Source of the DNA: Linnemannia schmuckeri
Lineage: Eukaryota; Mortierellomycota; Mortierellomycetes; Mortierellales; Mortierellaceae
Direction: 5' to 3'
Length of the DNA stretch: 64,000 nucleotides
Assembly: GCA_029449235.1 (NCBI GenBank)
Contig: JANATG010000002.1
Span: 3,534,001 to 3,598,000 of the forward strand
Shown: positions 10,352 to 22,491 of the stretch, in pieces
How the letters are laid out: each line of letters begins with the position of its first letter
How positions within the stretch are numbered: the first letter of the stretch is position 1
Program-made: the position numbers and the translations under genes
Notes under the pieces: generated by a model
The model's input: only the letters and a program-made list of their open reading frames with translations
Database searches by the model: none
What the model was told of the DNA's origin: nothing

Positions 10352-13300
10352 CTCCTCCTCCTCCTCCTCCTCATAATCAGGCGCAGAAGAATCTTGGGGG
10401 GCCTGGCGAGCTGCTGTGGAGCGAGAATCTACCATAGCCTCCTGGTCCTCTAAATCATCCCTCTTCTTGCCCTTTCCACCACCAAGGCCACCATTTGTGC
10501 CATCATCACCCTGAGGGCTCCCGGACGCAGCCGCAATCGCCAACTGCCGCTGCTTCATCTTGGCCAACCGCTGGTCCTCCTGAATAATCTGGGCGTCCGA
10601 GGGGAAGTACTGTCGCATCACATAGGCAATCGTATAATCGGGCAACAGACACGCGACCGGGATCACAAGCAGACCCAGGTAATACAACGGCATCGAGTGC
10701 ATCGCCGCAAAGACCCCCGGTTCCAACATTCCAACTACCTCGAGTCCGATGAAGACTACCATATACCCCACCATACTGATCCCCAGTGCCAAAAAGATGG
10801 GCATCGTGTAGTGCGAGATCATGAGGAGCATCTTGAGAGTGACGGTGATTAGGACCAAGGATCCTGCAAAGAAGCTGACCATTGGGATGTCTATTGTTTC
10901 CGACGCCCCGTTGACCACGCCATGCTGCAACGATCCATAAATACCCCCAAATAATGCTATTGACATTAAGTAGAAAAATAAGATAACGTCGGTTAGTATG
11001 CGCTACTCATCTGTTGGCACCAGACGATAAATGAAAATACGAAGGTGAATTCTTTTACCTCCAGAGTGCCAGAAGGAGGCAATGCCCCATCCGGCCATGG
11101 TCAGGGTATTCCAGTACAATCCATCCTTGACTGCCTTGTACAGCTTGGGGTACTGTTCAATACTCTCTTCCTCCACATCCTTCTCAAAGCATGCCGTGGT
11201 GATGGGCAAAAGCGCCGTAAAGACCATATTCCACAAAGTCAAAAAGTTCTCGTCATAGAGCGCCCCACCAGACCAACCGTTCATGAAACCAAACCAGAAC
11301 TGGACCGTGATCAGACAAATCGACTTGTAGAACGAAAAAAAGATAATCTTGCTCATCCTCAGGTACGAGTACCGTCCGTGGATCGTCAACAGTCGTTTCA
11401 GGTTCTTGAACTGCTTGAAACTGAAATCAGACGAACGCGCTGCCTGGGCGCCCTCCATACCCTCGATACCGACACCAACGTGGGCAGCCTGGATCATCGA
11501 GATGTCGTTGGCTCCGTCGCCGATCGCAAGCGTCACCTTGTGCAGCTTCTTGCGGACAAGCTTGACCACCAGCGCCTTTTGCAAAGGTGTCACACGGCAG
11601 CAGATAACCTATCAGTTATTTAAATTTCAACCCATTTGTCAGAGCAGCTCAAAAAAATAAAATAAAATGTTTCACAAATAGACGCGATTACCACACAACA
11701 TAGCTCTAAATGTGAAGTTCGCTTACCGAATGGCAGTTTGTTCCGACGCGGAGGAACATATCCTCAAGGATTTCATTGCCAAGGACAAACGCCAAGCTCT
11801 CGCCATTGACCACAAGCGCATAGCGGTCCCTCTCGGGAAGCTCAATGCCGACCTTGCCTGAAGACTCATAATCCTGCCAGAACCTCTCCTCGTCCCGCTC
11901 ACGCTCCTTGATCTTCTCAACAAAGTACTCCAGAACCAGGCGGCAGTCGCGCTCGACCTTGACATTCAGGACCAGAATCTTCATCGCAGGCGAAATCAAA
12001 CGAGATGAAATTCCAATGTTGATCGCCGTCTCCTGCTTGTCTCCAGTCAACAGCCAGATCTTGATATCGGCATCCATCAAGTACTCGATCGTCTCGGGCA
12101 CCTGGTCCTGAAGGCGATCCTCAATCGCGGTACATCCCAATAATCGCAGACGTCCCTCAATCGACTCGCAGGCAACACGGATCAGCTCCTCGCGATCATC
12201 AGATCCATCCTCGCCATCGCCGATATGGCACTCGGCCTTGGTGTACTTTTCATCAAAGATCCGGTACTCTTCAGGGCTGAGTGGACGCCAGGCCAGCATC
12301 AATGTACGTAAACCAGCAATTGAGAATCGGTGAACCGTTGAGTTGAGTTGGCGGACCATGAGAGGATCGTTCTCGATATTGTCCGCACGGGCCAGGATGA
12401 CGTTATCGGCGCCCTTGCAGAAGAGCTGGATTCCTTGAGGAGTGTCGATGATGACCGACATGCACTTGCGGTCCGAAGTAAACTCGAGAACCTTGAGGAC
12501 CGTGTACGTCTCTGTAACGATTCCAAAAATCTCCACCGTGACAGAGTCCTTGGTCTTGGCCTTCAGAACCACTCCATTATCTCTCAGGGCCTCCAGCAGT
12601 GCCGACTCGTCTGGTGACTGAGCCTCGTACAAAAGCTCACCCGTCCTGGAATCCTCGCAGGGCAAGACAGCGTGGCAAACTGCAATGTTGCGACAGAAAG
12701 CCATCAGCAAGTCGTACTCCTCGTCGCTGATCGAAGGGTCGCGCATCCGTTGTCCCAGACTGCCTGGCTGCTGGAGATCATGGAAGGTCCGACCACCAAT
12801 GTGCCACTTGGACAGCTTCATGACGTTTCGGGTCAACGTACCAGTCTTATCCGAGAAGATGTACTCTACCGCACCAAGATCCTCGTTCAAATTCGAGTTG
12901 CGAACATGCATTCTGGTCCAGTTCTTAGGGGCCTTCTTCTTCTTGCGCAAGAGTCTCAAGGGTCCACGTTTCCAGATCTTCTTGGTTGGCGGCTTGGCGT
13001 TCTTGGCGAGTGCGATGGGCGTTGTCGCCTCAGAGGCGGTTCGAGAGGCCCTGATACGCTTGAGAGGCGCACCAATAGGGTCGTCTTCCTGCTCCAACGC
13101 CAATTCTTCCTGTTCTGCTTGACTGAGAGGTCCGTCGTTGTAACTGCGCATCTCTTCATCCCAGATCATCCAGAGCGCCTGCACGACACGACACAGTTCT
13201 ACCGAGATGAAAACCGAGATAGGGATGACAAAGGTGTAGACGACATAAAAGTTCATCAACTGGCCAACAAAAATACGGGCATCGGTGGGGCTCGTTCCAA

Positions 13301-14888
13301 ACTCGGCTCCGGTCTGGGTCGTGTACCATGCCAGGGGGGCGCGCAGGTACGTCGAATGGGTTCCGACATAGGCAAAACACATGGACGAGATCAAGAGGAA
13401 AGCGTTGAAGATAAAAATGGCAACAATCATGCGGTTCAGTCGGGTCTCCATAGTCGAGAACTTAAGGCCAGTGTTCTTGAGGTTGCGCATCATCTTGGTG
13501 TCGACTCCAGCATAGAGGACCACTCCGTAGACCCACTCGGTATTCTTGAGCCATGATCCTCGAAGAGCCACGTTGGTCATGGTCACTGGTGCGACCTCAT
13601 CCTGCGGTTGCTGTGGCTGCTTGGATCGCGGTATGCTGCTTCGAGGAATGATACTCTTCCCTGAAGTCGCAAGGGATTTGAGGCTGTTGTCGCTAGTGCC
13701 TCTAGTCATACCCGAATCATACTTAGTCGAAATAGCCTTCTCGTTGGTCCTGGAGCTGGCTGCTGGTCCTGTTGAAGATTCCTCGCGCAAAGTCTCATAG
13801 TTGTACTCTGGACCCTCATAGTGCAGCTTGATCCTGCCATCCAATCTCGACAGTCGCTCGTTGGGCATCTCCGTGGTAATCTTGCCGACGATATGAGAAA
13901 TTTGCTCGACTTGTGTCCATCCAGCTGAAAGTGTCAGAGCGGCTTTGCGCTTCAGGTTAGTCTCGCCATCGAGTTCAGAGGTCTCAACAAAACAGGCGCC
14001 CTCATCCATGGATGTCGAAAGGAGGACGACATCAGCGGGAATCTTGTCGTTCTTGCAGATCTTGAGCACATCGCCTGGGCGGATATCCTTGCTCTTGATT
14101 GGGATCAGCTCGCCTTGCTTGACCAATGTGCATTCCAGACTGTTGGATCTCTTGTCTTGTTGGTACCGACGCTATTCGCGAGAAGGAGGAGACATACACG
14201 TGTTTAGTCTATACACTTTTTTTTGTTGTCCACTCGTACATATAATATTTAGCCAGCAAATAATAAAACTTACATAGTCTTCAAGTGCATCCTTAACGGC
14301 GGTGATGGTGAGCACAAGGGTCAAGGGGAGAATCTCGGTGACGGGAGAGAGTGAAGGTTCTGCGCAGACAAAGATAGCGGCACACAGGAAATAGATGTTG
14401 TAAAAACGTTTGAACTATTGTTATGGAGAAGGAAAGGAAAGGAAAGGAAAGGAAGGGCAGTCGAGTTAGTCTGGTTTGTGCGGAGAAATAAAAAAAAAAA
14501 AATCGACAAACAAAAACAATGACGCGCGTCGCTTCGGCGAACAAGTTTAACCCGCGCACACGCGACCATGGGATGCGCAATTGAACAAAAACAGGCACAA
14601 ACATGCACCGTGCGCAGACAGGGGCAAACAGGAAACAGAAAAAAAAAACGGCAAAAAGCCCATACACGCAATATCACTCAATCTTTTCAGGGTCGATCGA
14701 ATACCGAGAAGCTTTCCATACTTCTTTCCTATTTTTTCCAGCGGATGCAAAGGTATTCGAGCTTCTCTGTCCCTGCTCTCTTATCCGTAAAAACTTGTCT
14801 CCTGCTCTTCCCTGCTCTTCCTTGATCTTCTTCCCAAACCGGTGCGGTGACATGTGTGTTATACAAAGTATTGCAGACAAAGAACGCT

Positions 14889-14922
<34 letters not shown>

Positions 14923-17172
14923 TTTTTTGTTTTTTGTTTTTCGTCCCTGGAAACTTAATTTACCGGGTCCGCTGTTTGTATTTCGTTTAATCGGTTTTGC
15001 CGACAACCAGTTCATTCCAAATGAAACTACGGTTGACCGGGGATCTCCTCCCATTTTTTTTTAGACATGCCACTTACTACCCACTACTTATCACCATGCT
15101 GGCGTCCGTCTTCTCATACTGCAAACAACTTAACGCAAAAAAGAAATGGTAAAAATAAAATACGGAAAATCTCACTTTACCTGGAACAGGAGGTTGACGG
15201 GCAAAAAGGTCAGCAGCGTGTACTTGGTAGTCTTGATGTTGTTGGTCGGGTACTTGTAGCGAGGCTTTCTTGTCTGAGGGTCCAAATCACGGCCAGGAAA
15301 TCCAGATCGAAGAACCTTGCGAATTCGACCCCAAGCTGTATGGTCATATCGCATGGCCTCCTCCTTGGCCGGATCAGGGGCCACATTGAACTCAACCTCA
15401 TAGAACTCTTGCCGGTTCTCATCGTTCGATCCATCACCCATGGTCCGATTGGGATCAAAGGATCGGATACTCGGAGCAATACTTGACCCTGCAAACTGCA
15501 ACAGGTTTGTCAGACGATAATCAAAGAACGACGATCGAATGCCCGATCCATTGCCCAGATTGGCACTGCTCTGCATCGGGTTGTTAATTCCCATAGGATT
15601 ATTCTCCTGGCCTGCAAATGAGGCCTCACCCGGAGGCTGGTTTAATTGATGGACCGATGCCGGGCGGGAAGGAGGAACGAATGCTTTGGACGAGAAGGGC
15701 AGACGGAACCGAGAACTGAGTGTAGCAGGAGGAGTTGCATTGATACCACCTGCTGGGCTGTTGGGATTGGCCAAATTGAGTGCAGAAGAGGAGGCTGACA
15801 TCGGAGGAAGGGGTGTTCCTGAACGAGAAGATGGACCGGATGCTGAGGGAGGGATAAGCCCAGCACCAATTCCCATAGATGAGAGGGCGAGATAGTCTGT
15901 TGCAGAGGTCGCATTGGCCTTCAAAAACTCGCTCATCGTCTTCTCGTTGGTGTTACTACTGCTGTGAGCAGCCTGTTCTGAGAGTGCTGTCGCTGTTGAG
16001 GACTGGGATGTGGCTATGGGTTGGCCCTGCTCGTTCTCCTGTTGTTGTTGCTGCTGCTGCTCCAACTCTTGTTGTTCTGCGGCGTCGGCAGCGGCGGCAG
16101 CTTCCGAGATGTCGGGAATAATGAGATTCAGGATCTGGTAGGCTGACACAATCTTATCCTCTTCTTCATCATGGTGCTGATGAAGGTCTTCTGTGGAGTC
16201 AGCCTGATCTGAGCTGTGGTGAGCGTCCTCGTCGTGAACCATGATGTCTGGGATGACAGGATCCCATGTATCGATGCTCTGAGGTGGGCCCTTGTCAAGG
16301 GAGAGGTTGAGTTGTGTGCGCATATGATCGGCCTCCTGCTCGTCGTGCTGAACCGACTTTTTCCGGAACGAGTTGCTAGAAAGTACAGGTGCTGCACTCC
16401 CACTCCTTGGACGACCCTGTACGGGCGCTGCTAGTGTTGAAGATGATGAAGGTGACGTGGAAGAGGAAGAGGTCGATGTGGGAGCAGGTGTACTTGATGG
16501 AGATGGGGGCGCGAGGAGTGAGAGGTTGGCAGGTCGAGGAGAAGTGATAGAGCCGCTTCTAGATCGTCCGCCAGAGGAGGTGGAGCTGAAGGTCGAGTGT
16601 GAGGTAACATGGCGCAACTTTGAGGGTGCTGTCAGTGTTGACGAACCGCTCCTTGGTATCGATTGTGAGTGTGGTGATAATGAGGACGATGGTGATGATG
16701 ATGAGGATGATGCTGGTGGTGAAGTAGAGGAAGAGGGTGCAGCCAGATCGTCCGGTAATACTTCGAGCCTGAGCGACGAAGAGGTCGCTGGGGCTCTGGA
16801 GGAAAGGTGTGCCATTGGTAGTGAACCGCTACGTGGTCGCGTGGTGAGGTGTTTGTTGGCGGTGACAGGAGTGAGGGATCTGCTTGGTGAGGATGTGGTC
16901 ATGGAAGAGGAGGGACTAGGGTATGAACGTGGCGACGGTGAAGTCGAAGGAGGCACAAGGGAAGTAGGAGACTGGGTCAATTGAGAGGAGGAGGCAGCCA
17001 ACTGGGAGCTGTCAGGGGGAGGAATGGACAAGGATAGGGGGGAAGAATGATAAAGGAGAGGACTTGGTGAAGAAGAAGAAGAAGTGGAAGAAGTAGTTGA
17101 GGTGGAAGAGAAAGGAGGAGGAGCGGTAGAGTCAGGGACCGAAGAAGGAGGTGTTGTTCCTGATGAAGTCAT
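10235..17172 (-). CDS. P4-type ATPase (phospholipid flippase), long N-terminal extension
   Basis: Five exons on the minus strand (17172-15181, 14414-14274, 14171-11727, 11608-11059, 10956-10235) join in frame to about 1949 residues. P4-ATPases move aminophospholipids to the cytosolic leaflet of Golgi, endosome or plasma membranes. Seen in order: NNIKTTKYTLLTFLP before membrane segment 1; KDALEDY at the end of exon 2; the actuator loop with LDGETNLK; the phosphorylation site DKTGTLT (Asp about 1152, codon 12851-12849); LLTGDKQETAI; GDGANDISM; then the C-terminal membrane segments. The first 600 or so residues are Ser/Pro/Thr-rich with Gln and Asp/Glu runs, much longer than in typical flippases. 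The tail has a poly-Glu tract (nt 10310-10371). The EDY-RRY-QQDK join recalls the Dnf/ATP10 side of the family, but the subclass is uncertain. Catalytic motifs look complete. Confidence 0.93.
10310..10371. repeat. CTC/TTC trinucleotide tract encoding poly-Glu
   Basis: On the minus strand this codes for about twenty consecutive glutamates near the C-terminus of the P4-ATPase. It is a slippage-prone coding microsatellite. Confidence 0.9.
14431..14455. repeat. GGAAA pentanucleotide repeat
   Basis: About five units sit in the first intron of the P4-ATPase gene, just upstream (minus sense) of the exon 2 acceptor, where they form its polypyrimidine tract. Confidence 0.85.
14891..14921. repeat. Long poly-T tract in P4-ATPase intron
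   Basis: A run of about 31 T, followed by a TTTTTTG-like repeat, lies within the 766-nt first intron of the flippase gene. Confidence 0.9.
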
Positions 17173-20100
17173 TGTGAGGAATTGAAAGTTGGTGTGACGA
17201 GAGAGAACGAAGGCGAGGAAGACGAGGAAGAGGACGATTTACAGATTGTCGACAGGAAGGGAAGGGGAAAATAGAAAGAAGAGAATCGACGACGCAGAGA
17301 GCCTGGGTCTGACTTGTATAATGGGTTGGGATTGGGTTGAGTTGGGTTGGGTTGGGTGGTGAGAATGAATTGGGAGCCAGGAACAGATATAAAAAAGTGT
17401 AATAAATAATAGAACCCCAAGGCGCAAAAGGTAATAAAGAAAAAAGAAGGGCTCACGCTCCACTTCTTCTCTCTCACTTTCTCACTCTCGTGCCTGTCGC
17501 AAGGGTAGTAGTAGTTTTGTCTTGTTGCCTTGACTTGCCACTCGAGGAGACGACACTCACTCTAACTTGTAGTTGTTGTTGTTGTTATTGTTTGGAACAA
17601 AAGGTGATGAACAGAGGGGAGGAAAGAATGAGAGTTAGCAGGCTGATCGCAATCTAGTCCAGTTTGATAATGAGCCACACGAATAGGGACACACGGTGCA
17701 GAAAAAGGGGCGAAGGGGAGAGTTTCTGGAGAGACGAGAGTGTTATGTGTTATGTGTTATGTGTGTGTTGGGTTGCAAACGTACCGATTGTTGGTTGAGA
17801 TGAAGTGGGTGATCTCCTTCCTTAGTCCTTCGAGAGATGGACGACAGAAGTGAGAGGGTACTTAATAAAAAGGAGAAAAGAGAGAGAGAGAGAGAGAGAG
17901 AGAGCCAGGTCCGGTGTGAGGGCAGCTCCCGGGTCGGAATCGGAATCACTTCTTGCTGCTTGTTGTGAACTGCAGGAATGAGAATGAAATGGGAAAACGA
18001 GGTTGTTCTTGTTGTTGTGTGGATGGTAAGAAGAGTGTGATTGTGAGAGAGTAAAAAGAGAGATAGCGTGGGTGAAAATGAAATAATACACAAATGGTGT
18101 GAGCGAAACGGATAAAAGACGAAAAATAAAAAAATAAAAAAAAGAAAAGAGGGCGAAGGTCCGAGCTAAAGGGGAAGTGAGGAGAGGATGGGTAAGATGT
18201 CGACTCGATGAAATATATACAACGATGGTGGTGCGTGAAGGTGAAGAGGAGTCAAGATGCGAATAAAAGAATCAAAGACGCACAAGAAAAACATAAAAGA
18301 AAGAGACGGAGATGGAAAGGGATTAAAAAAAAAAAAAATAGTCCCGAGGTCGAGGTCAGTGAAGGAAAAGAAAAAGAGTAGCCAGCCAACTACGATGAAC
18401 AACGAGGAACGATGCGAGGAGGGAGGAAGGGATGAGCACAGGGCAAGTGTGAAGAAAAAACAGAAGGGAGAGACACGCCCAGGATAGGATCAACAAGTTA
18501 GAAATAGGCTTAGGCAGGGTGAAGGTGAAGGAAGGCGGGGTGGATCAAGAAGAGGGGTTGGGCCAGGTCATACTTAAACAAAGAAAAGCTAGGGGGGAGA
18601 GAGAGAGAAACAATAAGACATACACACACACACAAAAAAAAAAGGGCTAGTGTGTACTTTCTTTTTTTGATTCAGTCAGTAAATTGACATGACACACGGC
18701 CGAATCGACCACTACTACTCGTCCTAAACAACATGGGACACATGTAGTAAACATATCATCATTGTTGTTAGTTGCAATTAAAGGTAGTCATCGTGGCCGC
18801 AGTGTTGGTTGTGGTAGACCTAGTGGTGGTCGGAGAAAGGCAACAACACAAGGGCAAAAACAACAAAAGAAAAAGGGATCAGCCAGTTGAATTACTTGGT
18901 GGCAGTGGACAGTACCTCGGCGAAGAAGGGACTCAACAGGACAGGTTTGAGCGAGGCATATTACCTACACACACACCGAGCAATTCAGTTTTATGTTACG
19001 AAAGAAAAGAAAGAAAGAAAAGCAAGGGGTTGAATGGGGGAGGAGGGGGAATATGGTAGCGAGAGAAAGAGAGAGAATAACTTTCCAGGGGAAGTAGCAG
19101 ATATCCCAATAAAGGGGGGCATCTCAAGTCATCCACGCTCTATCTGTCCGTCCGCCTGTCTGTCAGTCCATCCATACGTCCGTCAGTAATGGATGAATGA
19201 CCTCGTTGTGGGTATGTTGGTGCACAAGTCGAGACAGACTGGGTGTTGTTGTTGTGAATGAGGATGTATTCTTGGATTCAAATGAGTAAACAACGTGCAG
19301 CGAGACTTAAACGGACCGTGGGCTGTCTCTCTCTTTCTCTATCTGTCCACCAGGGAAATGCTTATCTTCGTTAAACTCGCCCTCTGCTTTCTCTCCACAT
19401 GCACAGTCATGAAGGATCAACCCTGTTCCTCTCCGATCCACAGCCTAGACTTGTCCCAGCCCATCCCACAGAGCGATTGGATATCTGTCTCTTTACCTAT
19501 TCCTCCCTTGAGAAAAATAAAAGCGCCACAGTTGTTGTACAAATGAAAACAAGGCTGAAGGGGCAAGGAATGGATGGCCTGATTCCTTATTCCTACGTTC
19601 AGTTGTTATCCATCAGAGCCTTCACAACAAGTACTTCAGTCATGTGTACCAAGCTAGAAGCTATTGAGCCCTTCCACAAAAAATCTTGGCTAGAGCGTGT
19701 ACTTTTGTCTCTCCTCTTTCTATCTTTCTTTCTTTCCTTGTTTTTGCCAATGACGGACGTCCTCTTATACCTCGTTGAGACTTGACGTAGTTTTGTCCCT
19801 TTGTTTTCTTGATTTTTTTGCTTGGACCAGTCGTCTAATAAACTAAAAAATATGTAGAAGCAAAGGCCCCCAGGCACGTCAATGTTTGCTTCCATTTACT
19901 ACACAAAAAGAAAACACCAAGAGTGTGTTACTGACAAGGTTAACACGAGTTCAATCTAACCCGGGAAAGTTTTCTCGAAAGGCGGAAGGAAGGAAGGGGT
20001 GAAGGGGAAAAGGGGAAAGGTCGAAGGAGGTTGCGCAAGGAGGTTTCGAGGAGAGAGGGTTGGTTTAGTATCGAGATAGACAAACAGACATCTCTCTTGT

Positions 20101-22491
20101 TGTCTCCTTCTCTGTCTCACGGACAATGGTAAAATGCAAGGGTTGGATGGATCATCTGTCATCAAGCAAGGTAGTCTACAACACGGTACCAAGATTTGAA
20201 AAAAAAAAGGATGAATTTTTTTTCTTCTTTTTTACTGACTTGACCTTGCTTTTTTTCCTGGTTGTCATGCTTGCTTACAACCTTCTTTAAGGGAGGGTTT
20301 GTAGCTGTAGTAAGCATAGAAAAAAGAGGCCTTTTTGTTCACTTTTTTATGCGTTTATTTCGTCAGCATAGTCTGATCATCTGTCCTCTCTTCCCTTTTT
20401 GCTTTTCCTTGAAGGAAGAATAAAGAAAAAAGTTCTTGTCTCGCGCATCACGAAAACGCGAACGAATAGTGATGGAAAAGTAAAGTAGGACATCACGTGC
20501 GTGAAAACTCTGTTAGTTTTGATGTTGTTTGACCTACTGATGTGCCTGAAGGAGTGGTTGATCAATACGACGCATATGGTTTCCAAGATGATGGGTGATG
20601 GATTATAGATGAGCGATCGTAGCGCTCCCATCATGCATCGAGTGGTTGCTATAACTTGATGCTTGTTGCTTGTCCTTGTTGCTTCGCCCAACGACAACAA
20701 AACAGAGATGGTCCTGCAGCATTGCCTTAAGGTCCGAAAAGAAAATTGTGACGGTCAGTGCCCATCTCCCTCTTCTCTCTTCCTCCTTTTTTTTCCTTTT
20801 TTCTAAGCCCAAATCCCTTTTAGAGGTGGCTGGATCTAGAAGATATAGATACACCTCAATGAGACAAAGAGAAAAAAAAGAAATAGCAAAAGGTCCTGGC
20901 TGTACCAGTCATGGTTGTAGACATGAGTCTGCAGAAGATGATAGAGATTCAAGACAGTGCCGTTTATTCATTCCTTTGTTCACTCCCTCTGCTCTTATCC
21001 TTCAGCCACACAAACACATATGAAACTAAACGACAGATAACATCCCCATTGGACGACAAGATGGTCCAGAGTCCATTAGGCTCAGGACCAATGTCAAAAC
21101 CAGATTCAACGACTTAACTCTCTATTTTACCCCACCTCACGCCCACTCTCTACGGTCGAATAGGACCAAAGCGCTATTTATTTTCTTTCTTCCTCTTATT
21201 ATGTCTTACGATTTTTTTTAGGAAATATTTTCCGAAACGTTGAGCAGCACACACAAAAGCCCTATAAAAGAAACTCTAATGGCTGGCATGGCAACAAAGG
21301 CATCATCCTTGTTCCTTTATTCTTTCAAATTTACCCTTCATTCTTTGGGACACTTGGCGAAATCCATAGAACAACAACTTGCTGAGATGTAAACTAGGAT
21401 CCGGTCCGGACACAGAGCGATGATTAGGATATGGACCTGTGCCTGTGGTTATGACGAACTTAAGAAACTCTGAATGATATTTTAGCCAGGAGTAGTTCAG
21501 TTTTGTCAAAAAGGAGAACATGCTTTCCATTCTACCAGTCAAAGGAGGAGAAAAAAATGCGGGGTGTTGAGGAGTAAACTTCCTTGCTTTGGCGGATACA
21601 GCAATTGGAAAACGCAGAAGCAAAAAAGAAAAGATGGCCGTGGCACCACGGCAGGTCGAAACAACTGATGAGCAACTTCGCGAGTAAAAATAGTTGGTCA
21701 AGCAACGTCAAGTACGTCCAGAGTGTCTAGCCGACCTTTGTTTTTGCCGCTTTCGTCCCCTTCTCAACTTGCTAGTGAGGCATGTTTCTTATCCTTACTC
21801 ATTGTGATACAGTAGACGTTATTCCGGACACAAAATTACATACTGGATTGGGTCCATTATGCACTGGGATACTCACCGCCTTGTCCCCATCGAGACACTC
21901 TTGTTTGATCTTTTACCATGACGCGAGGCTTTTGTCGACAAAATACGGCCAAGACAGAGGAAAGAACGCGTGAGAAATGAGCTCATCCTCTAGTCCAATC
22001 GGATAATCTCCATCGTCGCCCTATGTCAACTTGGCGAGAACCTGCTAATCATTTAACACCTTCAACTCACTTTCACATCCTCCTGTATTTTTTTTCTAGC
22101 AAGTAAAGACGGCAAAAAATCGTCAAGGAAAAAAAAAGTAGCCGGAGCGAGCACATGGACTTGCAGGTTTTGACCATGGCCCACAATGATTGGATGGTAT
22201 ATCAGTAACGACAAAGGAAAGTGAGGTGAGAGAGTAGTTTTCAGTGTATATTTTGGCGATGCAACCGCAAATCCGGAAACCTACAAAAGCCCATCCCTTG
22301 CTGCCCTTCCCACAGCCTTTCTCCTTTCTTTTTCTTCATCACTCCTCTCTGCTTCCATCCCTTCGCCCTTGACTATTTTTTTTCCTTCTTTTACGTCCAA
22401 AAGTGCCCTTACTTTTTTTACCTCTCTCCTCTTCACTTCTTCACTTTGTTATCTTTCCACTTTCCACCGTTAATAGCGTATATTCCCACCC
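17173..22491. other. 5.3 kb gap without a recognisable gene, between divergent genes
   Basis: This lies between the starts of the P4-ATPase (-) and the AAAP transporter (+). 17173-19100 is strongly purine-rich on the + strand, as expected for pyrimidine-rich leader and promoter read on the minus strand. It has TTGGG repeats (17322-17358), a GA run (about 17880-17903) and a TCCG-like repeat (19141-19190). 22300-22490 is the CT-rich leader of the transporter. The middle (about 19.2-22.2 kb) shows only short frames without recognisable domains; the longest is 132 codons at 21303-21701 (-). I saw no tRNA, rRNA or transposase. Confidence 0.5.
17322..17358. repeat. Imperfect TTGGG repeat
   Basis: Seven or so TTGGG/TTGAG/TTGGGA units lie in the upstream region of the P4-ATPase gene. 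Its position inside a gene region argues against a telomeric origin. Confidence 0.7.

Noticed and set aside
12672..13556. 294-codon plus-strand frame
   Set aside because: It is antisense shadow of the P4-ATPase core exon.
17322..17358. Telomere-like repeat
   Set aside because: The unit is TTGGG with variants, only about seven copies, and it lies within a gene region; not a telomere.
21303..21701. 132-codon minus-strand frame in the 5.3 kb gap
   Set aside because: No recognisable motif, no leader and no splice context.
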